A DNA stretch of 7,440 nucleotides from Spirochaetia bacterium. Its GTDB lineage: Bacteria > Spirochaetota > Spirochaetia > DTKZ01. Below, piece after piece: positions 1 through 7,076 of the stretch. The notes beneath the pieces were generated by a model. It searched no databases. It worked only from the letters and a program-made list of their open reading frames with translations, and was not told where the DNA came from. The translations under genes were made by a program, and so were the position numbers. The DNA lies in NCBI GenBank assembly GCA_031270615.1, contig JAISXE010000154.1:1-7440 (forward strand), in the 5' to 3' direction. How positions within the stretch are numbered: the stretch's first letter is position 1; every line of letters starts with the position of its first letter.

Positions 1-372
1 ATTGGCGCGAAGAAAAATGATAATGGAATTATGAAGAAAGTGGCTTACGATAATGACTTAATAACAAAAGGTAATTGTATAGTATTTATATGCGATGGAC
101 AAGGTTCGGTGGGTTATTCTAATTATATGAACACCGATTTTATTGGTTCTACAACAATATCAGTAGGTTATAGCGCTAAATTAAATAAATACAACGGCTT
201 ATTTTTAGTTGCTATTTTAGATTTGGAACGACCTAAGTATTCATACGGTAGAAAATACCGGAAATATTTATCGGAAACAAAAATAAAACTTCCTGTTGAT
301 AATAATGGTGAACCTAATTGGAATTATATGGAAAATTATATAAAAGCATTGCCATATTCAGATAAAATATAA
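1..372 (+). CDS. Restriction-modification DNA specificity (S) domain, C-terminal part, 5' end outside window
   Basis: The frame is open from base 1 to the TAA at 370-372, giving 123 residues. The ATG at 31 is probably internal, because the residues before it (IGAKKNDNGI) look like the strand and turn that open the second half of a target-recognition domain. Further on are a G-S-V-G turn, the segment LNKYNGLFLV, the stretch KYSYGRKYRK and the ending IKLPVDNNGEPNW...YIKALPYS. This order and ending match, from memory, the C-terminus of HsdS-like specificity subunits or the specificity part of Type IIG enzymes. Such domains contact the DNA bases that set where methylation and cleavage occur. Whether this is a separate S subunit or the tail of a fused enzyme lies outside the window. 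At 29% G+C over the first 360 bases it contrasts with the genes to the right, which suggests horizontal transfer. Family call is good; exact system type is open. Confidence 0.8.
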   Translation: MGAKKNDNGIMKKVAYDNDLITKGNCIVFICDGQGSVGYSNYMNTDFIGSTTISVGYSAKLNKYNGLFLVAILDLERPKYSYGRKYRKYLSETKIKLPVDNNGEPNWNYMENYIKALPYSDKI

Positions 373-403
373 CAATAATTTTTATCAGATCTAATGTTGC
401 GCG

Positions 404-423
404 GGGCGGCATCCGTGTCGCCC
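404..423 (+). terminator. GC-rich stem-loop after the specificity gene, possible terminator
   Basis: Bases 404-410 pair with 417-423 (GGGCGGC with GTGTCGCCC, one G-U pair, loop of six). It lies about 30 bases after the TAA at 370-372, close to where composition changes from AT-rich to GC-rich. A run of six T occurs only about 15 bases further on (near 438), so it is not a textbook intrinsic terminator. A weak AT-only stem (361-367 with 380-386) also spans the stop codon. Confidence 0.25.
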
Positions 424-939
424 AGCTTCGTAGCAGGTTTTTTGTTGCTCTGTACAGCCTTGAGAGTTTAACGTACTTCGAGGGTGCAAAAAGCATCGCA
501 TGACAGGACTGTTTACGCTTCGCCGCAGTAGCCCCTCGGCCTCCACAACGGATAGGTCATTCCGCTGCGCTCCATTCCCACGCCACCCACGGTTTGGCCA
601 AATCTCCTTCTGCTGTATGGCAAGCGCAAATATGGGCTCCATAAAAAGCATGACGAAGCGCGGGGCATCCGCTTATTCGCGAATCCTTTTCCCATTAATT
701 GAAAATACGAAAGCCGCGGCCTAAAACGCGCCTGAAGTCCGGTAAGCCGCGCGAAGCGCATGCAGCCCGTGGGGCGCAAGGGATTGGAGGGGCGCGCAAG
801 CGGCCACGCGCATGCCCCAGCAAGCGCACGCGGGAGCGTGTCTGTGATAGCAATGCTTCCGGGCAAGAGGCCCTAAAAAGCCCTTGGCGTATACATAGGT
901 TAATGGCCGAGCGCGAGGCGGAACCCCCGGAAAGCCCGG

Positions 940-962
940 TTTTTTGCCCCTGGGGCAAAAAA
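940..962. repeat. 23-base palindrome, T6-GCCCC-T-GGGGC-A6
   Basis: Bases 940-950 and 952-962 are perfect reverse complements around a single central T, so the extruded form has about ten pairs with a three-base loop. The same arm, six T followed by GCCCC, recurs at 1019-1029 and is also complementary to the right arm 952-962. The right arm therefore has two possible partners. Because the T runs lie 5' of the GC core on both strands, it does not have the layout of an intrinsic terminator. A short CCGG (927-930) / CCGG (936-939) stem directly precedes T6 at 940-945 and could give weak plus-strand termination. Confidence 0.6.
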
Positions 963-1038
963 TGCGCGCGCTAATTCTTGGAAAAGCTTTTTCTATTTAT
1001 TCCGCGTCCTTGCGCCTGTTTTTTGCCCCCGCCCGGCT

Positions 1039-1063
1039 CGCCGGAGGAAAAACCCTTCCGGCG
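1039..1063. other. Stem-loop downstream of lhr
   Basis: CGCCGGA (1039-1045) pairs with TCCGGCG (1057-1063), and the stem extends inward by one G-U and one G-C pair around an A-rich loop. It is about 90 bases beyond the lhr stop codon, so it would lie in the 3' untranslated part of the lhr message. No T-run follows it on the minus strand. It may be a 3'-end stability element or a Rho-linked structure and is not a convincing intrinsic terminator. Confidence 0.35.
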
Positions 1064-1154
1064 GATTGAGGCTGTCGTGTTTGGAAAGGCGCTTTTTGAT
1101 TGCCGCTGGATAGGACACAATGCGTTTCGGCCGCCAGGGGCGAGGTTTGCCACA

Positions 1155-4100
1155 TCATGGCGGCTGCCACAGGATCAGCTTCTTTCTTTCCGCCATAAAG
1201 CCCATGCATTTCAGAAGCTCCGCATAGGGGCTTGCCGCCGCCGCTGTGCCGTTTATGCTCTCCACGGCGAGCCTCTGCGCGCCGCGGCGGGGAGGCGCGA
1301 AACCGGCAAGCGCCCCGGGAAGCTGGGGGTCATCGGGCGGCAGGAAGAGGCTTAGGTCTTTTCCGCCCCGGCGGGAAACGGCGGCGAGCTGCTCCCCCCG
1401 GAAGCACAGCCTGTTGGCGGGCAGACGCGGCGGCAGGCGCGGGTCAAGGCCCTCGGCGGAAAGCCCCGCCGGGCTTGCGGGGTCGCAGGCGTTCATCCAG
1501 TAGACGGGCCGTCCCGTGTCGCAGGCTTCCAGCTCGGCGTCTATGCCCGGAGGCGCGAACTGGAGCGAGGGGATGCCTTCAAAAAAGCGGCCGGCCGCAA
1601 GCTCGCCGGCAAGCTCCAGCCTGCGTATGGCGGGGAGGAGTTTTCCCCAGGAAAGCGCGGGTTCTTCCCGCTCAAGAAGGGGCCGGCAGAGGACGCCCCA
1701 GCGGCGCGCCAAAAGCCTTACCCTGGCGCGCTCAAGTTCTTCTTCGTCCAGGGGGTCGTAAAAGGCATCTTCCGGCGCGTCGGGCGCGAGGGAGAACCAG
1801 CGCCCGCAGAGCGGCAGGCCCGTTTTCCAGCGCCCGCGCAGGGCGCGGGGTATGCGGCGGCGCGGCATGGCCTGATCCGGGAAAGGCGCCCCCTCCCCGG
1901 CCGCCGCTTCCCTGGGAACAAAACCGGCGGCGATTCCCCTGCGCACGGGTTCCCAGCTTGTGGAAGAAAGGCCTCCCTTCCAGGCCTCCTCCCAGACGGC
2001 CCCTATGCAGGCCTGTATGCCCAGGCCGCAGGCTTCCTTGAGCTGCCAGAAATCGCAGATCCCGCCGCATTGGGAAAAACGGGAGGGGCGGTTTCTGCCG
2101 GGCAGAACGAGGTCCAGGTCTTCGGGGCAGCAGAAACCGCAGCGTTCCCTGCCGCTGCCGTACCAGACAAGGTTTCCCGCCTCAAGCTCCGCGTCGAGGA
2201 TTTTCGGATCGTAGCCCCCGCCGGGGAGGCCGGAGCTCCGCGCGGGAAAAAACTCGCTTTCCCACAGGCGGGCCGGAGCGGAAAAACCGGCAAGCGCCTG
2301 CCAGGGGCGATCTCCCCGGGTCAGGATGTTCTGCCGCCGGGCAAGAAAAAGGACAAGCCGCCCAAGGGGCCGCGCCGGTGCCTGGGACCGCGCGGCCTTC
2401 CGGGAAAGCCGCAGAAGGAGTTCAAGGTTTCGCCTGTCGCAGACGAGGTCCCCGCGGCTGCCGCCTTCCGGGTCCTCCACTTTGACGTTCAGGACAAGCT
2501 CCTGTTCTTCGGCCAAATCCTCAACCGCGGCCCGCGCCTCCGGCAGGCCCAGGCCGAAAACCCCGGCAATGCGGGAAACGCCCACCGGCCCTTCGCGGCG
2601 CAGCCACAGGCTTAAAAGCGAAAGGGGTTCCCGCAGCCAAAGCCCCGCGTTTTCCCTGTGGACGATCACGGGAAGCCCGGCGTTTCCGGCTTGCAGCTCC
2701 TTCAGCCGGCCGCCCAAACCCCGGTCTTTTTCCCAGGCGGCGCGCAGGCCGTCGGGCGCGGCCTGTACCAGGGTTTCCCATTCGTCCAGGGGAATCGCGC
2801 CGCGTTCCTTGACCCACTCGGCAAGGCCAAGCGGGTCCTCGGGAACCCAGCCGGGAAGCTCCCTCCGCAGTTTCGAGCAAAAATCCCTTACCAAAGCCCC
2901 GGCAAGAACAGGCCTCCGGCCCTCCGCGCCCAGGGCTTCCTGAATTACCTCGTCGGAAAGGGAGGCCCCCCGCAGTTCCGGGCGCTCGTCGTATTCGTAC
3001 ATAAAACGGTTTGTCTGTTTCCACGCCACATCGCGGGCAAAAGGGCTGGGCGAAGCCGTTGCAAAAAAATCCAGGCGGATGCGGCCCTCCCGGATCGCGT
3101 CCAGAAGATCCTCAAAGCCCGCAACGTCAAAGCGCCCGGCGAGGCAGCCCCTCCAGGCCTCCGCGACAAGGGGGAAGTCCTTCCACCCGGACACGACATC
3201 AAAAAGGCGTTTCGCCCTCTGCCGCGTGATCCACAGGGGCGTCCGTTTCCCGAAGCCCGCCCTGGGAATCAGTAGGGCGGTTTCCGCCGCCTCCCGGAAA
3301 GCGGCGCCGAACACCCCGGAGGACTCAAGCCGGCCGCGAAAGCACTTTTGGCGCGTCCGCGCGTCGCCCAGGGCTTCGATGGCGCCGCGGATGATGGTTT
3401 CGGGACTTCCGCCCGCGAAACGGGGAAGGAGCAGAAGCACCGCGTTATCGTCGGGAACGGCCTGTAGCCGAAAACCCAAGGTCTCTTCAAGATACTGGGC
3501 AAGCGCCATTGCGAGGGGGTAATTCACCGCCCCGCCGCGGAAGGTATGCAGTATGACGCAGGCAAGATCGCCCTGCTTTGAAGGCGCGGCGGTAATCTCA
3601 ACCGCAATCGAGTCCGGGCCGCTCAGGGGAACGCCGGCCTGCGCGTTTTTCTGGCGCTCAAGGAAGGCGCACAGTTCCCTGCCGGCTTCTTCCGTCAAAC
3701 CGGGAAACACGGATTCCCCCTCCCACGCGGCGTCCAGGGCCGGCCGCGCGCCGCCCGCCCATGCGCCCAGGGCTGCCAGAATCCTCCGCGACAGCACGGG
3801 ACTGCGGAATGTGTCCTCGGCCTTCCAGAAAGGAATGTACGCGGCGTTTTTATCCAGGGGAACCACCTCCACCGCCTCAGCCCCTATCGCCGCAATGCGC
3901 CAGGACCTCGTGCCAAAGGAAAACGTATCGCCTAGGCGCCTCTCCCACACAAACTCCTCGTCCAACTCCCCGATTTTCGTGCCGTCCCCCAGGCGCAGGG
4001 AATAGCTTCCCCTGTTCGCGATGACACCCCCCGAGGCGTACAAAAGCGCGCGAAGCCCCGGCGGGGCGGAAAGCTCCCCGGTTTCCGCCTCAAAGTAAAG

Positions 4101-5546
4101 CCGGGCTTTTATATCGCGCAGCCGCCGGGCATCGTGACTTCCGGCAAGCATCCTGACCACCCGATCATAGGAGGCGCGGGGAAGCCTGTGGAAGGGCGCA
4201 AAACCTTTAAGCGTCCCATAGAGGCTGTCGGCATCCCTCGGGGCTTCCGCGCAGAGGGCCAGGATAATCTGGGCAAGCACGTCCAGGGGATTCTCCTGGA
4301 TGGCGGAATCCTCGATCTCCCTGTCCCGCAGCGCGGAGGCCAGCGCGGCCCCCGCAAGGAGGTCCAGGCCGTGAAAAGGCAGAAGAAGCCCCCTGCTGGT
4401 CTGCCCAACGCCGTGGCCGGAGCGGCCTATGCGCTGGACGGCCTGCGAAACCTTTTCGGGGCATCCGGCAAGGACAACCTCGTCAATCTCGCCAATATCG
4501 ATGCCCAGTTCCAAAGACCCCGTGGCCACCACGCAGGGAAGCCTGCCCTCCGCGAGCCGCGTCTCAACGCTGCGGCGAAGTTCCTTCGACAGGGCGCCGT
4601 GGTGGGCAAAGGCAAGCGTTTTCCCAAAGCGTTCATTCAAGAGGAAGGCAATCCGTTCCGCGCGGCGGCGGGAACCAGTAAAAACCAAAACGCTGCGGCT
4701 GCGCCCCATCGCCCCCGCAATCGCCTCAATCACCGCCGCGTAGCGCTCTGAGGGCGAAAATTCAGAAGGCGCCGCCCCGTCCCCCCGCAGGGAAGGAAAC
4801 GCAACCGTAAAATCCACCCGCTTTTCCACCGGAGGCGCCACGACGCTGACAGGCCGTTTCCTGAAACCCCCGCCGCGAAGGGCCTCCACGCCCCCCACGA
4901 AAAAAGCGGCGGCCTCCGGCGGGCTTACCGTCGCGGAAAGCGCCACGCGCTGGAATTCCCCCGCGAGCAGGGAAAGCCGGGCAATCTGGCAGGCGAGAAA
5001 AGCCCCCCGCTTGGACCCAAGCACCGCATGCACCTCGTCCATCACCACATAGCGCGCTTTTGCCAGAAGCGCCCGGGCCCTCGGATTCAGAAGCAGTATG
5101 GCCAGGCTCTCCGGCGTCAGGGCCAGAATCGCGGGCGGGCGCGCAAGGAAGCGCCGCCTCTGGGCCTGGGGAGTGTCGCCGGAACGGGTATCCACGCGGA
5201 TCTCGGGAAAGGGCAGCCCCTCCCCCGCGAAACGGCCGGCAAGGGAGGAAAGAGGCTCAAGCAGGTTCCGGCGGATGTCCTCGTTCAAAGCCTTCAGCGG
5301 CGAGACATACAGGACGCAGAGTTCTTCGGGATCATAGACCCCCTCGACAAAGCGGGAAATCGCGACAAGAAACGCCGCCAGGGTTTTCCCGCTGCCGGTC
5401 GGGGCCAGCACAAGCACATTCCGGCCTTCGGCGATAAGCGGCCAGCTTTCCGCCTGCGCCCTCGTGGGCTGGCCGAATTTCCCGCAAAACCACGAGCGGA
5501 TAATCGGGTGCCGGATGCCGCAGGCAGGCGCATCTTCAAGGGACAT
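1155..5546 (-). CDS. lhr: Lhr-type ATP-dependent superfamily 2 helicase, full length
   Basis: This 1463-residue protein is close to the 1538 residues of Escherichia coli Lhr. All core helicase motifs are visible: a Q-motif-like segment (GQPTRAQAESW, 25-35), Walker A APTGSGKT (48-55), SPLKALNED (82-90), TPESL (144-148), the DEVH box (170-173), SAT (204-206), VLVFTGSRRR (286-295), VVATGSLELGIDIG (339-352) and QRIGRSGH (371-378). A winged-helix region and the Lhr-specific core domain follow to about residue 850, then a long C-terminal region ending in DPASPAG (1355-1361), VESING (1428-1433) and a final GF...ILW segment. Known Lhr proteins are cytoplasmic, move 3' to 5' on single-stranded DNA and unwind DNA or RNA-DNA hybrids; the family is linked to DNA repair. 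The start is the most upstream candidate. It overlaps the end of the M23 gene by 11 bases and has no clear Shine-Dalgarno, so coupled translation is likely. One oddity is a group of seven cysteines between residues 1136 and 1180. Confidence 0.95.
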   Translation of the reverse strand: MSLEDAPACGIRHPIIRSWFCGKFGQPTRAQAESWPLIAEGRNVLVLAPTGSGKTLAAFLVAISRFVEGVYDPEELCVLYVSPLKALNEDIRRNLLEPLSSLAGRFAGEGLPFPEIRVDTRSGDTPQAQRRRFLARPPAILALTPESLAILLLNPRARALLAKARYVVMDEVHAVLGSKRGAFLACQIARLSLLAGEFQRVALSATVSPPEAAAFFVGGVEALRGGGFRKRPVSVVAPPVEKRVDFTVAFPSLRGDGAAPSEFSPSERYAAVIEAIAGAMGRSRSVLVFTGSRRRAERIAFLLNERFGKTLAFAHHGALSKELRRSVETRLAEGRLPCVVATGSLELGIDIGEIDEVVLAGCPEKVSQAVQRIGRSGHGVGQTSRGLLLPFHGLDLLAGAALASALRDREIEDSAIQENPLDVLAQIILALCAEAPRDADSLYGTLKGFAPFHRLPRASYDRVVRMLAGSHDARRLRDIKARLYFEAETGELSAPPGLRALLYASGGVIANRGSYSLRLGDGTKIGELDEEFVWERRLGDTFSFGTRSWRIAAIGAEAVEVVPLDKNAAYIPFWKAEDTFRSPVLSRRILAALGAWAGGARPALDAAWEGESVFPGLTEEAGRELCAFLERQKNAQAGVPLSGPDSIAVEITAAPSKQGDLACVILHTFRGGAVNYPLAMALAQYLEETLGFRLQAVPDDNAVLLLLPRFAGGSPETIIRGAIEALGDARTRQKCFRGRLESSGVFGAAFREAAETALLIPRAGFGKRTPLWITRQRAKRLFDVVSGWKDFPLVAEAWRGCLAGRFDVAGFEDLLDAIREGRIRLDFFATASPSPFARDVAWKQTNRFMYEYDERPELRGASLSDEVIQEALGAEGRRPVLAGALVRDFCSKLRRELPGWVPEDPLGLAEWVKERGAIPLDEWETLVQAAPDGLRAAWEKDRGLGGRLKELQAGNAGLPVIVHRENAGLWLREPLSLLSLWLRREGPVGVSRIAGVFGLGLPEARAAVEDLAEEQELVLNVKVEDPEGGSRGDLVCDRRNLELLLRLSRKAARSQAPARPLGRLVLFLARRQNILTRGDRPWQALAGFSAPARLWESEFFPARSSGLPGGGYDPKILDAELEAGNLVWYGSGRERCGFCCPEDLDLVLPGRNRPSRFSQCGGICDFWQLKEACGLGIQACIGAVWEEAWKGGLSSTSWEPVRRGIAAGFVPREAAAGEGAPFPDQAMPRRRIPRALRGRWKTGLPLCGRWFSLAPDAPEDAFYDPLDEEELERARVRLLARRWGVLCRPLLEREEPALSWGKLLPAIRRLELAGELAAGRFFEGIPSLQFAPPGIDAELEACDTGRPVYWMNACDPASPAGLSAEGLDPRLPPRLPANRLCFRGEQLAAVSRRGGKDLSLFLPPDDPQLPGALAGFAPPRRGAQRLAVESINGTAAAASPYAELLKCMGFMAERKKLILWQPP

Positions 5547-5575
5547 TTTTTGTCCGCAGGGAGTATCCGTACTCC
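5536..5575 (-). promoter_or_regulatory. M23-lhr stop/start overlap with hairpin; probable translational coupling
   Basis: The lhr ATG (5546-5544) lies inside the final codons of the M23 gene, whose TGA is at 5538-5536. Just upstream, GGAGTA and TACTCC form a perfect six-pair stem with a four-base loop (5560-5575), ending 14 bases before the lhr ATG. No good Shine-Dalgarno is spaced correctly before this ATG; the GGAG in the stem is too distant. Ribosomes finishing the M23 gene would open the stem and restart at lhr. The overlap is seen directly; a regulatory role for the stem is inferred, and the stem also encodes residues of the M23 tail. Confidence 0.5.
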
Positions 5576-6708
5576 CAGCCCGTGGCCCCAGGCCGCGCGC
5601 GAAGCAGAAGCAGGAAACGCTCCGCCAAAGCCGGAACGGTAAGACTCAGCGGCTCCGGCCGCGAAGGCACAAGATTCCGCAAAGAAAAATCAACGACAAC
5701 CTCCTTCGCCGAATCCGTCCCGTTCCGCACAAAAACCGTGTAAGTCTCGTCGATAAGCTCGAAACGCAGTTCCACCTTCCCCGTCAACGCCGCCGCGGCC
5801 GAATAGCCCCTGAAATCCTCCTCCCTCAAATCGCTCCCGAAAACGGCCTGGAAATCCGGCTTGCCCGGATGCGCGGCATAGTAGTAGCCGCCCTCCCTGG
5901 CCTCCACGGCCCTGCCATCGTAATTCAGAAAACGAACAGGGATGGACCTCATGCGCCCCTCGGGCGTGGGAACCTGCACATCGAAATGAAGATGCGGCCC
6001 CGAAGACACCCCCGTGTTCCCCGAATAGCCGATAAGCTGTCCCGCCTCCACCCTGTCGCCAGGCCCGACCAGGGCACCCCCCGCCTTCAGGTGTATGTAA
6101 TTGCCCACAGTCCCGTCATCATGCAAAACCGAAATAAAATTCGCGTCCTTGTTGTACGCGGGGGACATCCCGCCCCGCGTGGAATTCTTTTTCACATCAA
6201 AAACAAGGCCGCCCCGGGCCGCGAACACAGGCGTATTCATAGCAAGATCAAAGTCCAGCGCGTAGCGGTTCTCCCCGTCCTGGTGCGTGAACCTGCCGTT
6301 ATAGCCCTGCGTCACCCGGTGCTTCGTCCCATGCCCAAAAGGAAACAGATACAGACATCCTTCGTCGGGCCGCGCCGCCGCGGGGTCCCCCTTGGCATAG
6401 GCTATCGCCATCCTGTAGCCCCTCCGCCCCGACACCGCAAGCGCCTCCAGCGTAAAAAGCTCCTGCCCCCTCGCGCCCGCAGGAACAAGCGCCCTGTACG
6501 GAATATCCACCGAAGCCTTCATATTGACAAGCGAAGGGAACCCAACCGAAATCCACACAGGAATGACATAGGCGTTATCCGCAAGCACGACATACTTCCC
6601 CTCAGCCTCGCGCGCGTATACATTGACCTTCTCGCCGTCCTGCGCGCCGACAGCCGCGGCAGCAAAAACCACAACACCCAAAACCCAAAACGCCCTCAGC
6701 CTTCTCAT
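5536..6708 (-). CDS. Secreted M23 family zinc metallopeptidase (LytM/lysostaphin type)
   Basis: This 390-residue protein probably cleaves peptide cross-links in peptidoglycan outside the cytoplasm. Residues 1-22 form a signal peptide: MRRLR, a hydrophobic core, then AVGA before Q23; no lipobox is seen. An N-terminal beta-rich region runs to about 120. The M23 domain spans about 125-245. Likely zinc ligands are H142 (THQ), D152 (RYALDF) and H241 of the HLH motif (239-241), with H206 (YIHL) as a catalytic histidine. The usual HxGxD is spread out as H-x9-D, as in the subfamily with QGYNG...SHQ...YALDF. All key residues are present, so it should be active. A roughly 130-residue C-terminal extension (about 260-390) is not recognised and may be a beta domain for wall binding or partner contact. 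The ATG is fixed by an in-frame TGA two codons upstream and by the position of the signal peptide. It is the first gene of the pair with lhr. Confidence 0.9.
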   Translation of the reverse strand: MRRLRAFWVLGVVVFAAAAVGAQDGEKVNVYAREAEGKYVVLADNAYVIPVWISVGFPSLVNMKASVDIPYRALVPAGARGQELFTLEALAVSGRRGYRMAIAYAKGDPAAARPDEGCLYLFPFGHGTKHRVTQGYNGRFTHQDGENRYALDFDLAMNTPVFAARGGLVFDVKKNSTRGGMSPAYNKDANFISVLHDDGTVGNYIHLKAGGALVGPGDRVEAGQLIGYSGNTGVSSGPHLHFDVQVPTPEGRMRSIPVRFLNYDGRAVEAREGGYYYAAHPGKPDFQAVFGSDLREEDFRGYSAAAALTGKVELRFELIDETYTVFVRNGTDSAKEVVVDFSLRNLVPSRPEPLSLTVPALAERFLLLLRARPGATGWEYGYSLRTKNVP

Positions 6709-6714
6709 GCATCA

Positions 6715-6745
6715 AGTATACCACAAATCGGAAATTGTGTGTCCC
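6715..6745 (-). promoter_or_regulatory. Probable promoter of the M23-lhr unit, nearly leaderless, with a dyad in the spacer
   Basis: On the minus strand TATACT (6720-6715) matches five of six bases of the -10 consensus. Only six bases separate it from the M23 ATG, so transcription would begin at or next to the start codon. A -35 element is weak: GACACA (6743-6738) with 17-base spacing, or GGGACA (6745-6740) with 19. Between the elements, CACAAAT (6722-6728) and AATTGTG (6733-6739) form a seven-base dyad with one mismatch around CGGA, a position typical of a repressor operator. No Shine-Dalgarno precedes the ATG, which fits a leaderless message. Confidence 0.4.
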
Positions 6746-6944
6746 GCCCAGCAGAGGCGCGCATCGTTTTTATTTAATTATTTCCGCCATATATTCTTGT
6801 ATTATAAGCTCGATTTTTTTATTTAAATTTGCATAAAACCCTGCTTCCGTTAGTCCAATTAATTTGCCATTTTTACATCATAGCGCAATCACAAAGAAGG
6901 GATATGGGGATTGTGAAAAAAATAAATTTTTTATAAAGCACGAG
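6746..6944. other. AT-rich intergenic stretch
   Basis: No gene is seen. Base use drops to 25% G+C in 6781-6840 and 38% in 6841-6900, with long A and T runs (for example 6813-6819 and 6916-6932). It lies upstream of the M23 promoter and may act as an UP element or a binding site for nucleoid proteins. Several TATAAT-like words occur on the plus strand (around 6800 and 6932), but none has a well-spaced -35 partner, so no plus-strand promoter is called. Confidence 0.5.
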
Positions 6945-7030
6945 GGGGGAAGCCTCCCCCTGCGCTCCAGCCCGCTACGCGGTCTTCCGCTACCCCCTCT
7001 ACGGGGGCTCCGCCCCCGTAACGCCCCCGC
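6945..7030. repeat. Cluster of GC-rich stem-loops, probable dispersed repeat
   Basis: Two perfect stem-loops lie close together. GGGGGA (6945-6950) pairs with TCCCCC (6955-6960) around AGCC. TACGGGGGC (7000-7008) pairs with GCCCCCGTA (7012-7020) around TCC. They are joined by low-complexity C-rich DNA with repeated CGCT and CTAC words and end at CGCCCCCGC (7022-7030). Composition jumps abruptly from the AT-rich DNA to its left. Sequences of this sort often occur in many intergenic copies in a genome; copy number cannot be judged from this window. Confidence 0.5.
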
Positions 7031-7076
7031 CTTCCATTTCTTAGAGGACGGCGGACCTTTACTATAAGGGATAAAA

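Larger units (their letters stand above)
373..1154. other. Long gene-free, stem-loop-rich intergenic region
   Basis: No credible gene is seen in these 782 bases. The open frames are short, overlap on both strands and give Arg/Ser/Pro-rich translations typical of GC-rich non-coding DNA. The region holds many short dyads: 404-423; ATTCGCGAAT at 675-684; 715-720 with 746-751; CACGC-GGGA-GCGTG at 827-840 (a GNRA-type loop); the palindrome at 940-962; AAAAGCTTTT at 982-991; and the stem at 1039-1063. GCGCATGC occurs twice (756-763 and 808-815). It separates convergent genes (specificity gene on +, lhr on -), so both transcripts run into it. No tRNA, rRNA, tmRNA, RNase P or SRP RNA signature was recognised. 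It may be decayed accessory DNA or dispersed repeats; this is inference. Confidence 0.6.

Noticed and set aside
31..372. Stand-alone 113-residue gene starting at the ATG at 31
   Set aside because: The frame is open to base 1 and the ten residues before the ATG already fit the specificity domain, with no convincing ribosome site, so the ATG is probably internal.
940..962. Bidirectional intrinsic terminator
   Set aside because: The GC core is preceded by T6 and followed by A6 on both strands, which is the reverse of the required stem-then-T layout.
699..974. 91-codon basic plus-strand open frame in the long intergenic region
   Set aside because: Starts with a poor context, has an overlapping frame on the opposite strand, and reads Arg/Lys/Pro-rich through dyads and the 940-962 palindrome. 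It is better explained as non-coding.
1232..3275. Several plus-strand open frames of 150-270 codons within lhr
   Set aside because: All lie antisense to continuous Lhr helicase coding sequence and give Arg/Pro/Ala/Gly-rich translations with no recognisable family.
5464..6777. 437-codon plus-strand open frame opposite the M23 gene
   Set aside because: It runs almost exactly antisense to a clear M23 peptidase, is Arg/Pro/His-rich without any domain, and also overlaps the lhr start and the promoter region. It is a by-product of high G+C codon use.
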